64,000 bases of DNA from Thereva unica (Eukaryota > Arthropoda > Insecta > Diptera > Therevidae), in NCBI GenBank assembly GCA_949987705.1, contig CATLJY010000261.1:1-64000 (forward strand), read 5' to 3'. Below the pieces are notes generated by a model, which saw nothing but the letters and a program-made list of their open reading frames with translations, ran no database searches and had not been told where the DNA came from. Position 1 is the first letter of the stretch; each line of letters opens with the position of its first letter. This document shows positions 11,311-26,457 of the stretch, in pieces. Made by a program: the position numbers and the translations under genes.

Positions 11311-14300
11311 ATTCATCGAAATCAAGTTACATTCATCGAATACATCGAAAATAAGTTAAATTCACTTAATTCATCGAAATTGAGTTACATTCATCGAATA
11401 CATCGAAAATAAGTTAAATTCACTTAATTCATCGAAATTGAGTTTCATACATTGAATACATCGAAAATAACTTGAAATCACTTAATTCATCGAAATTAAG
11501 TTACATTCATCGAATACATCGAAAATAAGTTAAATTCACTTAATTCATCGAAATTGAGTTTCATACATCGAATACATCGAAAATAACTTAAATTCACTTA
11601 ATTCACCGAAATTAAGTTATATTCATCGAATACATCGAAAATAAGTTAAATTCACTTAATTCATCGAAATTGAGTTTCATACATCGAATACATCGAAAAT
11701 AACTTAAATTCACTTAATTCACCGAAATTAAGTTATATTCATCGAATACATCGAAAATAAGTTAAATTCACTTAATTCATCGAAATTTAGTTACATTCAT
11801 CGAATACATCGAAAATAAGTTAAATTCACTTAATTCATCGAAATTGAGTTTCATACATCGAATACATCGAAAATAACTTGAAATCACTTAATTCATCGAA
11901 ATTAAGTTACATTCATCGAATACATTGAAAATAAGTTAAATTCACTTAATTCATCGAAATTGAGTTTCATAATACATCGAAAATAAGTTAAATTCACTTA
12001 ATTCATCGAAATTAAGTTACATTCATCGAATACATCGAAAATAAGTTAAATTCACTTAATTCATCGAAATTGAGCTTCATACATCGAATACATCGAAAAT
12101 AAGCTCAATTCACTTAATTCATCGAAATTAAGTTACATTCATCGAATACATCGAAAATAAGTTAAGTTCACTTAATTCATCGAAATTGAGTTTCATACAT
12201 CGAATACATCGAAAATAACTTAAATTCACTTAATTCATCGAAATCAAGTTACATTCATCGAATTCATCGAAAATAACTTGAAATCACTTAGTTCATCGAA
12301 ATTAAGTTACATTCATCGAATACATCGAAAATAAGATAAATTCACTTAATTCATCGAAATTGAGTTTCATACATCGAATACATCGAAAATAACTTAAATT
12401 CACTTAATTCATCGAAATTAAGTTACATTCATCGAATACATCGAAAATAACTTGAAATCACTTAATTCATCGAAATTAAGTTACATTCATCGAATACATC
12501 GAAAATAAGTTAAATTCACTTAATTCATCGAAATTGAGTTTCATACATCGAATACATCGAAAATAACTTGAAATCACTTAATTCATCGAAATTAAGTTAC
12601 ATTCATTGAATACATCGAAAATAAGTTCAATTCACTTAATTCATCGAAATTGAGTTACATTCATCGAATACATCGAAAATAAGTTAAATTCACTTAATTC
12701 ATCGAAATTGAGTTTCATACATCGAATACATCGAAAATAACTTGAAATTCACTTAATTCATCGAAATTAAGTTACATTCATCGAATACATCGAAAATAAC
12801 TTGAAATCACTTAATTCATCGAAATTGAGTTTCATACATCGAATACATCGAAAATAAGTTAAATTCACTTAATTCATCGAAATTGAGTTTCATACATCGA
12901 ATACATCGAAAATAACTTATATTCACTTAATTCATCGAAATCAAGTTACATTCATCGAATTCATCGAAAATAACTTGAAATCACTTAATTCATCGAAATT
13001 AAGTTACATTCATCGAATACAACGAAAATAAGTTCAATTCACTTAATTCATCGAAATTGAGTTACATTCATCGAATACATCGAAAATAAGTTAAATTCAC
13101 TTAATTCATCGAAATTGAGTTTCATACATCGAATACATCGAAAATAACTTGAAATCACTTAATTCATCGAAATTAAGTTACATTCATCGAGTACATCGAA
13201 AATAAGTTAAATTCACTTAATTCATCGAAATTGAGTTTCATACATCGAATACATCGAAAATAACTTGAAATCACTTAATTCATCGAAATTAAGTTACATT
13301 CATCGAGTACATCGAAAATAAGTTAAATTCACTTAATTCATCGAAATTGAGTTTCATACATCGAATACATCGAAAATAAGTTAAATTCACTTAATTCATC
13401 GAAATTGAGTTACATTCATCGAATACATCGAAAATAAGTTAAATTCACTTAATTCATCGAAATTGAGTTTCATACATCGAATACATCGAAAATAACTTGA
13501 AATCACTTAATTCATCGAAATTAAGTTACATTCATCGAATACATCGAAAATAAGTTAAATTAACTTAATTCATCGAAATTAAGTTACATTCATCGAATAC
13601 ATCGAAAATAAGTTAAATTCACTTAATTCATCGAAATTGAGTTTCATACATCGAATACATCGAAAATAACTTAAATTCACTTAATTCACCGAAATTAAGT
13701 TATATTCATCGAATACATCGAAAATAAGTTAAATTCACTTAATTCATCGAAATTAAGTTACATTCATCGAATACATCGAAAATAAGTTAAATTCACTTAA
13801 TTCATCGAAATTGAGTTTCATACATTGAATACATCGAAAATAACTTGAAATCACTTAATTCATCGAAATTAAGTTACATTCATCGAATACATCGAAAATA
13901 AGTTAAATTCACTTAATTCATCGAAATTGAGTTTCATACATCGAATACATCGAAAATAAGTTAAATTCACTTAATTCATCGAAATTAAGTTACATTCATC
14001 GAATACATCGAAAATAAGTTAAATTCACTTAATTCATCGAAATTGAGTTTCATACATCGAATACATCGAAAATAAGTTCAATTCACTTAATTCATCGAAA
14101 TTAAGTTACATTCATCGAATACATCGAAAATAAGTTAAATTCACTTAATTCACCGAAATTGAGTTTCATACATCGAATACATCGAAAATAACTTGAAATC
14201 ACTTAATTCATCGAAATTAAGTTACATTCATCGAATACATCGAAAATAAGTTAAATTCACTTAATTCATCGAAATTGAGTTTCATACATCGAAAATAAGT

Positions 14301-15858
14301 TAAATTCACTTAATTCATCGAAATTAAGTTACATTCATCGAATACATCGAAAATAAGTTAAATTCACTTAATTCATCGAAATTGAGTTTCATACATCGAA
14401 AATAAGTTAAATTCACTTAATTCATCGAAATTAAGTTACATTCATCGAATACATCGAAAATAAGTTAAATTCACTTAATTCATCGAAATTAAGTTACATT
14501 CATCGAATACATCGAAAATAAGTTAAATTCACTTAATTCATCGAAATTGAGTTTCATACATCGAATACATCGAAAATAAGTTCAATTCACTTAATTCATC
14601 GAAATTAAGTTACATTCATCGAATACATCGAAAATAAGTTAAATTCACTTAATTCATCGAAATTGAGTTTCATACATCGAATACATCGAAAATAACTTGA
14701 AATCACTTAATTCATCGAAATTAAGTTACATTCATTGAATACATCGAAAATAAGTTCAATTCACTTAATTCATCGAAATTGAGTTACATTCATCGAATAC
14801 ATCGAAAATAAGTTAAATTCACTTAATTCATCGAAATTGAGTTTCATACATCGAATACATCGAAAATAACTTGAAATTCACTTAATTCATCGAAATTAAG
14901 TTACATTCATCGAATACATCGAAAATAACTTGAAATCACTTAATTCATCGAAATTGAGTTTCATACATCGAATACATCGAAAATAAGTTAAATTCACTTA
15001 ATTCATCGAAATTGAGTTTCATACATCGAATACATCGAAAATAACTTATATTCACTTAATTCATCGAAATCAAGTTACATTCATCGAATTCATCGAAAAT
15101 AACTTGAAATCACTTAATTCATCGAAATTGAGTTACATTCATCGAATACATCGAAAATAAGTTGAAATCACTTAATTCATCGAAATTAAGTTACATTCAT
15201 TGAATACATCGAAAATAAGTTAAATTCACTTAATTCGTCGAAATTGAGTTTCATACATTGAATACATCGAAAATAACTTGAAATCACTTAATTCATCGAA
15301 ATTAAGTTACATTCATCGAATACATCGAAAATAAGTTAAATTCACTTAATTCATCGAAATTGAGTTTCATACATCGAATACATCGAAAATAACTTAAATT
15401 CACTTAATTCACCGAAATTAAGTTATATTCATCGAATACATCGAAAATAAGTTAAATTCACTTAATTCATCGAAATTAAGTTACATTCATCGAATACATC
15501 GAAAATAAGTTAAATTCACTTAATTCATCGAAATTGAGTTTCATACATCGAAAATAACTTAAATTCACTTAATTCATCGAAATCAAGTTACATTTATCGA
15601 ATTCATCGAAAATAACTTGAAATCACTTAATTCATCGAAATTAAGTTACATTCATCGAATACATTGAAAATAAGTTAAATTCACTTAATTCATCGAAATT
15701 TAGTTTCATACATCGAATACATCGAAAATAACTTAAATTCACTTAATTCATCGAAATTGAGTTACATTCATCGAATACATCGAAAATAAGTTAAATTCAC
15801 TTAATTCATCGAAATTGAGTTTCATACATCGAATACATCGAAAATAACTTAAATTCAC
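10417..15858 (+). repeat. HOR family III, copy 1 (offset 6673)
   Basis: Collinear with about 17090-22531 at an offset of 6673: AACTTATATTCAC (about 10493 and 17166), AAGTTGAAATC (10610 and 17283), ACATTTATCG (11041 and 17714), TTTCATAATACATCG (11967 and 18640), ATACAACGAA (13018 and 19691), TTCGTCG (15237 and 21910). About 5.4 kb is shared. The left boundary is at a monomer starting AGCTTCATAC in the second copy (about 17085), where the following AAGCTC expected from other copies is replaced by AAGTTA, a visible recombination junction. Confidence 0.82.
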
Positions 15859-15860
15859 TT
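11621..15860 (+). repeat. HOR family II, copy 2
   Basis: Second copy of the block at about 7070-11310 (offset 4551). Differences are few: for example TTCGTCG at about 15237 is absent from copy 1 but recurs at 21910 in the 6673-offset partner, so that change predates the 6673-bp event and postdates the 4551-bp event. This gives a relative order for two amplification steps. Confidence 0.8.
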
Positions 15861-16320
15861 AATTCACCGAAATTAAGTTATATTCATCGAATACATCGAA
15901 AATAAGTTAAATTCACTTAATTCATCGAAATTAAGTTACATTCATCGAATACATCGAAAATAAGTTAAATTCACTTAATTCATCGAAATTGAGTTTCATA
16001 CATCGAAAATAACTTAAATTCACTTAATTCATCGAAATCAAGTTACATTTATCGAATTCATCGAAAATAACTTGAAATCACTTAATTCATCGAAATTAAG
16101 TTACATTCATCGAATACATTGAAAATAAGTTAAATTCACTTAATTCATCGAAATTTAGTTTCATACATCGAATACATCGAAAATAACTTAAATTCACTTA
16201 ATTCATCGAAATTGAGTTACATTCATCGAATACATCGAAAATAAGTTAAATTCACTTAATTCATCGAAATTGAGTTTCATACATCGAATACATCGAAAAT
16301 AACTTAAATTCACTTAATTC
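15411..16320 (+). repeat. 455-bp direct tandem duplication
   Basis: The string CACCGAAATTAAG, then TTTCATACATCGAAAATAAC, then ACATTTATCGAATTC occurs twice at an offset of 455 (ACCG at 15411 and 15866; CATTTATCG at 15591 and 16046). 455 equals eight monomers minus 9, and the unit contains one 9-bp-deleted monomer, which accounts for the length exactly. Confidence 0.8.
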
Positions 16321-17108
16321 ATCGAAATCAAGTTACATTCATCGAATACATCGAAAATAAGTTAAATTCACTTAATTCATCGAAATTGAGTTACATTCAT
16401 CGAATACATCGAAAATAAGTTAAATTCACTTAATTCATCGAAATTGAGTTTCATACATTGAATACATCGAAAATAACTTGAAATCACTTAATTCATCGAA
16501 ATTAAGTTACATTCATCGAATACATCGAAAATAAGTTAAATTCACTTAATTCATCGAAATTGAGTTTCATACATCGAATACATCGAAAATAACTTAAATT
16601 CACTTAATTCACCGAAATTAAGTTATATTCATCGAATACATCGAAAATAAGTTAAATTCACTTAATTCATCGAAATTGAGTTTCATACATCGAATACATC
16701 GAAAATAACTTAAATTCACTTAATTCACCGAAATTAAGTTATATTCATCGAATACATCGAAAATAAGTTAAATTCACTTAATTCATCGAAATTTAGTTAC
16801 ATTCATCGAATACATCGAAAATAAGTTAAATTCACTTAATTCATCGAAATTGAGTTTCATACATCGAATACATCGAAAATAACTTGAAATCACTTAATTC
16901 ATCGAAATTAAGTTACATTCATCGAATACATTGAAAATAAGTTAAATTCACTTAATTCATCGAAATTGAGTTTCATAATACATCGAAAATAAGTTAAATT
17001 CACTTAATTCATCGAAATTAAGTTACATTCATCGAATACATCGAAAATAAGTTAAATTCACTTAATTCATCGAAATTGAGCTTCATACATCGAATACATC
17101 GAAAATAA
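15790..17108 (+). repeat. 1667-bp offset duplication, copy 1
   Basis: Matches about 17457-18775 at an offset of 1667: CACCG (15866 and 17533), CATTTATCG (16046 and 17713) and TTTCATAATACATCG (16973 and 18640). It ends where the left copy reads AAGTTAAATTC (about 17109) and the right copy AAGCTCAATTC. Confidence 0.78.
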
Positions 17109-20100
17109 GTTAAATTCACTTAATTCATCGAAATTGAGTTTCATACATCGAATACATCGAAAATAACTTATATTCACTTAATTCATCGAAATCAAGTTAC
17201 ATTCATCGAATTCATCGAAAATAACTTGAAATCACTTAATTCATCGAAATTGAGTTACATTCATCGAATACATCGAAAATAAGTTGAAATCACTTAATTC
17301 ATCGAAATTAAGTTACATTCATTGAATACATCGAAAATAAGTTAAATTCACTTAATTCATCGAAATTGAGTTTCATACATTGAATACATCGAAAATAACT
17401 TGAAATCACTTAATTCATCGAAATTAAGTTACATTCATCGAATACATCGAAAATAAGTTAAATTCACTTAATTCATCGAAATTGAGTTTCATACATCGAA
17501 TACATCGAAAATAACTTAAATTCACTTAATTCACCGAAATTAAGTTATATTCATCGAATACATCGAAAATAAGTTAAATTCACTTAATTCATCGAAATTA
17601 AGTTACATTCATCGAATACATCGAAAATAAGTTAAATTCACTTAATTCATCGAAATTGAGTTTCATACATCGAAAATAACTTAAATTCACTTAATTCATC
17701 GAAATCAAGTTACATTTATCGAATTCATCGAAAATAACTTGAAATCACTTAATTCATCGAAATTAAGTTACATTCATCGAATACATTGAAAATAAGTTAA
17801 ATTCACTTAATTCATCGAAATTTAGTTTCATACATCGAATACATCGAAAATAACTTAAATTCACTTAATTCATCGAAATTGAGTTACATTCATCGAATAC
17901 ATCGAAAATAAGTTAAATTCACTTAATTCATCGAAATTGAGTTTCATACATCGAATACATCGAAAATAACTTAAATTCACTTAATTCATCGAAATCAAGT
18001 TACATTCATCGAATACATCGAAAATAAGTTAAATTCACTTAATTCATCGAAATTGAGTTACATTCATCGAATACATCGAAAATAAGTTAAATTCACTTAA
18101 TTCATCGAAATTGAGTTTCATACATTGAATACATCGAAAATAACTTGAAATCACTTAATTCATCGAAATTAAGTTACATTCATCGAATACATCGAAAATA
18201 AGTTAAATTCACTTAATTCATCGAAATTGAGTTTCATACATCGAATACATCGAAAATAACTTAAATTCACTTAATTCACCGAAATTAAGTTATATTCATC
18301 GAATACATCGAAAATAAGTTAAATTCACTTAATTCATCGAAATTGAGTTTCATACATCGAATACATCGAAAATAACTTAAATTCACTTAATTCACCGAAA
18401 TTAAGTTATATTCATCGAATACATCGAAAATAAGTTAAATTCACTTAATTCATCGAAATTTAGTTACATTCATCGAATACATCGAAAATAAGTTAAATTC
18501 ACTTAATTCATCGAAATTGAGTTTCATACATCGAATACATCGAAAATAACTTGAAATCACTTAATTCATCGAAATTAAGTTACATTCATCGAATACATTG
18601 AAAATAAGTTAAATTCACTTAATTCATCGAAATTGAGTTTCATAATACATCGAAAATAAGTTAAATTCACTTAATTCATCGAAATTAAGTTACATTCATC
18701 GAATACATCGAAAATAAGTTAAATTCACTTAATTCATCGAAATTGAGCTTCATACATCGAATACATCGAAAATAAGCTCAATTCACTTAATTCATCGAAA
18801 TTAAGTTACATTCATCGAATACATCGAAAATAAGTTAAGTTCACTTAATTCATCGAAATTGAGTTTCATACATCGAATACATCGAAAATAACTTAAATTC
18901 ACTTAATTCATCGAAATCAAGTTACATTCATCGAATTCATCGAAAATAACTTGAAATCACTTAGTTCATCGAAATTAAGTTACATTCATCGAATACATCG
19001 AAAATAAGATAAATTCACTTAATTCATCGAAATTGAGTTTCATACATCGAATACATCGAAAATAACTTAAATTCACTTAATTCATCGAAATTAAGTTACA
19101 TTCATCGAATACATCGAAAATAACTTGAAATCACTTAATTCATCGAAATTAAGTTACATTCATCGAATACATCGAAAATAAGTTAAATTCACTTAATTCA
19201 TCGAAATTGAGTTTCATACATCGAATACATCGAAAATAACTTGAAATCACTTAATTCATCGAAATTAAGTTACATTCATTGAATACATCGAAAATAAGTT
19301 CAATTCACTTAATTCATCGAAATTGAGTTACATTCATCGAATACATCGAAAATAAGTTAAATTCACTTAATTCATCGAAATTGAGTTTCATACATCGAAT
19401 ACATCGAAAATAACTTGAAATTCACTTAATTCATCGAAATTAAGTTACATTCATCGAATACATCGAAAATAACTTGAAATCACTTAATTCATCGAAATTG
19501 AGTTTCATACATCGAATACATCGAAAATAAGTTAAATTCACTTAATTCATCGAAATTGAGTTTCATACATCGAATACATCGAAAATAACTTATATTCACT
19601 TAATTCATCGAAATCAAGTTACATTCATCGAATTCATCGAAAATAACTTGAAATCACTTAATTCATCGAAATTAAGTTACATTCATCGAATACAACGAAA
19701 ATAAGTTCAATTCACTTAATTCATCGAAATTGAGTTACATTCATCGAATACATCGAAAATAAGTTAAATTCACTTAATTCATCGAAATTGAGTTTCATAC
19801 ATCGAATACATCGAAAATAACTTGAAATCACTTAATTCATCGAAATTAAGTTACATTCATCGAGTACATCGAAAATAAGTTAAATTCACTTAATTCATCG
19901 AAATTGAGTTTCATACATCGAATACATCGAAAATAACTTGAAATCACTTAATTCATCGAAATTAAGTTACATTCATCGAGTACATCGAAAATAAGTTAAA
20001 TTCACTTAATTCATCGAAATTGAGTTTCATACATCGAATACATCGAAAATAAGTTAAATTCACTTAATTCATCGAAATTGAGTTACATTCATCGAATACA

Positions 20101-22531
20101 TCGAAAATAAGTTAAATTCACTTAATTCATCGAAATTGAGTTTCATACATCGAATACATCGAAAATAACTTGAAATCACTTAATTCATCGAAATTAAGTT
20201 ACATTCATCGAATACATCGAAAATAAGTTAAATTAACTTAATTCATCGAAATTAAGTTACATTCATCGAATACATCGAAAATAAGTTAAATTCACTTAAT
20301 TCATCGAAATTGAGTTTCATACATCGAATACATCGAAAATAACTTAAATTCACTTAATTCACCGAAATTAAGTTATATTCATCGAATACATCGAAAATAA
20401 GTTAAATTCACTTAATTCATCGAAATTAAGTTACATTCATCGAATACATCGAAAATAAGTTAAATTCACTTAATTCATCGAAATTGAGTTTCATACATTG
20501 AATACATCGAAAATAACTTGAAATCACTTAATTCATCGAAATTAAGTTACATTCATCGAATACATCGAAAATAAGTTAAATTCACTTAATTCATCGAAAT
20601 TGAGTTTCATACATCGAATACATCGAAAATAAGTTAAATTCACTTAATTCATCGAAATTAAGTTACATTCATCGAATACATCGAAAATAAGTTAAATTCA
20701 CTTAATTCATCGAAATTGAGTTTCATACATCGAATACATCGAAAATAAGTTCAATTCACTTAATTCATCGAAATTAAGTTACATTCATCGAATACATCGA
20801 AAATAAGTTAAATTCACTTAATTCACCGAAATTGAGTTTCATACATCGAATACATCGAAAATAACTTGAAATCACTTAATTCATCGAAATTAAGTTACAT
20901 TCATCGAATACATCGAAAATAAGTTAAATTCACTTAATTCATCGAAATTGAGTTTCATACATCGAAAATAAGTTAAATTCACTTAATTCATCGAAATTAA
21001 GTTACATTCATCGAATACATCGAAAATAAGTTAAATTCACTTAATTCATCGAAATTGAGTTTCATACATCGAAAATAAGTTAAATTCACTTAATTCATCG
21101 AAATTAAGTTACATTCATCGAATACATCGAAAATAAGTTAAATTCACTTAATTCATCGAAATTAAGTTACATTCATCGAATACATCGAAAATAAGTTAAA
21201 TTCACTTAATTCATCGAAATTGAGTTTCATACATCGAATACATCGAAAATAAGTTCAATTCACTTAATTCATCGAAATTAAGTTACATTCATCGAATACA
21301 TCGAAAATAAGTTAAATTCACTTAATTCATCGAAATTGAGTTTCATACATCGAATACATCGAAAATAACTTGAAATCACTTAATTCATCGAAATTAAGTT
21401 ACATTCATTGAATACATCGAAAATAAGTTCAATTCACTTAATTCATCGAAATTGAGTTACATTCATCGAATACATCGAAAATAAGTTAAATTCACTTAAT
21501 TCATCGAAATTGAGTTTCATACATCGAATACATCGAAAATAACTTGAAATTCACTTAATTCATCGAAATTAAGTTACATTCATCGAATACATCGAAAATA
21601 ACTTGAAATCACTTAATTCATCGAAATTGAGTTTCATACATCGAATACATCGAAAATAAGTTAAATTCACTTAATTCATCGAAATTGAGTTTCATACATC
21701 GAATACATCGAAAATAACTTATATTCACTTAATTCATCGAAATCAAGTTACATTCATCGAATTCATCGAAAATAACTTGAAATCACTTAATTCATCGAAA
21801 TTGAGTTACATTCATCGAATACATCGAAAATAAGTTGAAATCACTTAATTCATCGAAATTAAGTTACATTCATTGAATACATCGAAAATAAGTTAAATTC
21901 ACTTAATTCGTCGAAATTGAGTTTCATACATTGAATACATCGAAAATAACTTGAAATCACTTAATTCATCGAAATTAAGTTACATTCATCGAATACATCG
22001 AAAATAAGTTAAATTCACTTAATTCATCGAAATTGAGTTTCATACATCGAATACATCGAAAATAACTTAAATTCACTTAATTCACCGAAATTAAGTTATA
22101 TTCATCGAATACATCGAAAATAAGTTAAATTCACTTAATTCATCGAAATTAAGTTACATTCATCGAATACATCGAAAATAAGTTAAATTCACTTAATTCA
22201 TCGAAATTGAGTTTCATACATCGAAAATAACTTAAATTCACTTAATTCATCGAAATCAAGTTACATTTATCGAATTCATCGAAAATAACTTGAAATCACT
22301 TAATTCATCGAAATTAAGTTACATTCATCGAATACATTGAAAATAAGTTAAATTCACTTAATTCATCGAAATTTAGTTTCATACATCGAATACATCGAAA
22401 ATAACTTAAATTCACTTAATTCATCGAAATTGAGTTACATTCATCGAATACATCGAAAATAAGTTAAATTCACTTAATTCATCGAAATTGAGTTTCATAC
22501 ATCGAATACATCGAAAATAACTTAAATTCAC
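17090..22531 (+). repeat. HOR family III, copy 2
   Basis: Partner of about 10417-15858 at an offset of 6673, identical at all markers checked. Ends at about 22531, where this copy continues with CATCGAAATCAAG while copy 1 turns into a second local duplication (CACCGAAATTAAG at 15866). Confidence 0.8.
17457..18775 (+). repeat. 1667-bp offset duplication, copy 2
   Basis: Second copy of the block at about 15790-17108. It lies inside HOR family III copy 2, so the left copy (15790-17108) appears to be the extra one inserted between the two family III copies. Confidence 0.75.
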
Positions 22532-22895
22532 TTAATTCATCGAAATCAAGTTACATTCATCGAATACATCGAAAATAAGTTAAATTCACTTAATTCATCG
22601 AAATTGAGTTACATTCATCGAATACATCGAAAATAAGTTAAATTCACTTAATTCATCGAAATTGAGTTTCATACATTGAATACATCGAAAATAACTTGAA
22701 ATCACTTAATTCATCGAAATTAAGTTACATTCATCGAATACATCGAAAATAAGTTAAATTCACTTAATTCATCGAAATTGAGTTTCATACATCGAATACA
22801 TCGAAAATAACTTAAATTCACTTAATTCACCGAAATTAAGTTATATTCATCGAATACATCGAAAATAAGTTAAATTCACTTAATTCATCGAAATT
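20400..22895 (+). repeat. HOR family IV, copy 1 (offset 3562)
   Basis: Matches about 23962-26457 at an offset of 3562. Markers: CATACATTGAATAC (20491 and 24053), CTTGAAATTCAC (21543 and 25105), CATTTATCG (22264 and 25826). One visible difference is CACCGAAATTGAG near 20825 in this copy against CATCGAAATTGAG near 24387. Confidence 0.8.
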
Positions 22896-22899
22896 AAGT

Positions 22900-24560
22900 T
22901 ACATTCATCGAATACATCGAAAATAAGTTAAATTCACTTAATTCATCGAAATTGAGTTTCATACATTGAATACATCGAAAATAACTTGAAATCACTTAAT
23001 TCATCGAAATTAAGTTACATTCATCGAATACATCGAAAATAAGTTAAATTCACTTAATTCATCGAAATTGAGTTTCATACATCGAATACATCGAAAATAA
23101 GTTAAATTCACTTAATTCATCGAAATTAAGTTACATTCATCGAATACATCGAAAATAAGTTAAATTCACTTAATTCATCGAAATTGAGTTTCATACATCG
23201 AATACATCGAAAATAAGTTCAATTCACTTAATTCATCGAAATTAAGTTACATTCATCGAATACATCGAAAATAAGTTAAATTCACTTAATTCACCGAAAT
23301 TGAGTTTCATACATCGAATACATCGAAAATAACTTGAAATCACTTAATTCATCGAAATTAAGTTACATTCATCGAATACATCGAAAATAAGTTAAATTCA
23401 CTTAATTCATCGAAATTGAGTTTCATACATCGAAAATAAGTTAAATTCACTTAATTCATCGAAATTAAGTTACATTCATCGAATACATCGAAAATAACTT
23501 GAAATCACTTAATTCATCGAAATTAAGTTACATTCATTGAATACATCGAAAATAAGTTAAATTCACTTAATTCATCGAAATTGAGTTTCATACATCGAAT
23601 ACATCGAAAATAACTTGAAATTCACTTAATTCATCGAAATTAAGTTACATTCATCGAATACATCGAAAATAACTTGAAATCACTTAATTCATCGAAATTA
23701 AGTTACATTCATCGAATACATCGAAAATAAGTTAAATTCACTTAATTCATCGAAATTGAGTTTCATACATCGAATACATCGAAAATAAGTTAAATTCACT
23801 TAATTCATCGAAATTGAGTTACATTCATCGAATACATCGAAAATAAGTTAAATTCACTTAATTCATCGAAATTGAGTTTCATACATCGAATTCATCGAAA
23901 ATAACTTGAAATCACTTAATTCATCGAAATTAAGTTACATTCATCGAATACATCGAAAATAAGTTCAATTCACTTAATTCATCGAAATTAAGTTACATTC
24001 ATCGAATACATCGAAAATAAGTTAAATTCACTTAATTCATCGAAATTGAGTTTCATACATTGAATACATCGAAAATAACTTGAAATCACTTAATTCATCG
24101 AAATTAAGTTACATTCATCGAATACATCGAAAATAAGTTAAATTCACTTAATTCATCGAAATTGAGTTTCATACATCGAATACATCGAAAATAAGTTAAA
24201 TTCACTTAATTCATCGAAATTAAGTTACATTCATCGAATACATCGAAAATAAGTTAAATTCACTTAATTCATCGAAATTGAGTTTCATACATCGAATACA
24301 TCGAAAATAAGTTCAATTCACTTAATTCATCGAAATTAAGTTACATTCATCGAATACATCGAAAATAAGTTAAATTCACTTAATTCATCGAAATTGAGTT
24401 TCATACATCGAATACATCGAAAATAACTTGAAATCACTTAATTCATCGAAATTAAGTTACATTCATCGAATACATCGAAAATAAGTTAAATTCACTTAAT
24501 TCATCGAAATTGAGTTTCATACATCGAAAATAAGTTAAATTCACTTAATTCATCGAAATT
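22900..24560 (+). repeat. 3504-bp offset repeat, copy 1
   Basis: Collinear with about 26404-28064: CATACATTGAATAC (TCAT at 22959 and 26463), CATTCATTGAATAC (23537 and 27041), and the hybrid B monomer TTTCATACATCGAATTC (23888 and 27392). 3504 is 3562 minus one 58-bp monomer. Confidence 0.8.
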
Positions 24561-26457
24561 AAGTTACATTCATCGAATACATCGAAAATAAGTTAAATTC
24601 ACTTAATTCATCGAAATTGAGTTTCATACATCGAAAATAAGTTAAATTCACTTAATTCATCGAAATTAAGTTACATTCATCGAATACATCGAAAATAAGT
24701 TAAATTCACTTAATTCATCGAAATTAAGTTACATTCATCGAATACATCGAAAATAAGTTAAATTCACTTAATTCATCGAAATTGAGTTTCATACATCGAA
24801 TACATCGAAAATAAGTTCAATTCACTTAATTCATCGAAATTAAGTTACATTCATCGAATACATCGAAAATAAGTTAAATTCACTTAATTCATCGAAATTG
24901 AGTTTCATACATCGAATACATCGAAAATAACTTGAAATCACTTAATTCATCGAAATTAAGTTACATTCATTGAATACATCGAAAATAAGTTCAATTCACT
25001 TAATTCATCGAAATTGAGTTACATTCATCGAATACATCGAAAATAAGTTAAATTCACTTAATTCATCGAAATTGAGTTTCATACATCGAATACATCGAAA
25101 ATAACTTGAAATTCACTTAATTCATCGAAATTAAGTTACATTCATCGAATACATCGAAAATAACTTGAAATCACTTAATTCATCGAAATTGAGTTTCATA
25201 CATCGAATACATCGAAAATAAGTTAAATTCACTTAATTCATCGAAATTGAGTTTCATACATCGAATACATCGAAAATAACTTATATTCACTTAATTCATC
25301 GAAATCAAGTTACATTCATCGAATTCATCGAAAATAACTTGAAATCACTTAATTCATCGAAATTGAGTTACATTCATCGAATACATCGAAAATAAGTTGA
25401 AATCGCTTAATTCATCGAAATTAAGTTACATTCATTGAATACATCGAAAATAAGTTAAATTCACTTAATTCATCGAAATTGAGTTTCATACATTGAATAC
25501 ATCGAAAATAACTTGAAATCACTTAATTCATCGAAATTAAGTTACATTCATCGAATACATCGAAAATAAGTTAAATTCACTTAATTCATCGAAATTGAGT
25601 TTCATACATCGAATACATCGAAAATAACTTAAATTCACTTAATTCACCGAAATTAAGTTATATTCATCGAATACATCGAAAATAAGTTAAATTCACTTAA
25701 TTCATCGAAATTAAGTTACATTCATCGAATACATCGAAAATAAGTTAAATTCACTTAATTCATCGAAATTGAGTTTCATACATCGAAAATAACTTAAATT
25801 CACTTAATTCATCGAAATCAAGTTACATTTATCGAATTCATCGAAAATAACTTGAAATCACTTAATTCATCGAAATTAAGTTACATTCATCGAATACATT
25901 GAAAATAAGTTAAATTCACTTAATTCATCGAAATTTAGTTTCATACATCGAATACATCGAAAATAACTTAAATTCACTTAATTCATCGAAATTGAGTTAC
26001 ATTCATCGAATACATCGAAAATAAGTTAAATTCACTTAATTCATCGAAATTGAGTTTCATACATCGAATACATCGAAAATAACTTAAATTCACTTAATTC
26101 ATCGAAATCAAGTTACATTCATCGAATACATCGAAAATAAGTTAAATTCACTTAATTCATCGAAATTGAGTTACATTCATCGAATACATCGAAAATAAGT
26201 TAAATTCACTTAATTCATCGAAATTGAGTTTCATACATTGAATACATCGAAAATAACTTGAAATCACTTAATTCATCGAAATTAAGTTACATTCATCGAA
26301 TACATCGAAAATAAGTTAAATTCACTTAATTCATCGAAATTGAGTTTCATACATCGAATACATCGAAAATAACTTAAATTCACTTAATTCACCGAAATTA
26401 AGTTATATTCATCGAATACATCGAAAATAAGTTAAATTCACTTAATTCATCGAAATT
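23962..26457 (+). repeat. HOR family IV, copy 2
   Basis: Second copy of the block at 20400-22895. It carries a private change AATCGCTTAATTC near 25405. The left end lies inside the 3504-offset block, showing again that successive duplications overlap out of register. Confidence 0.78.
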
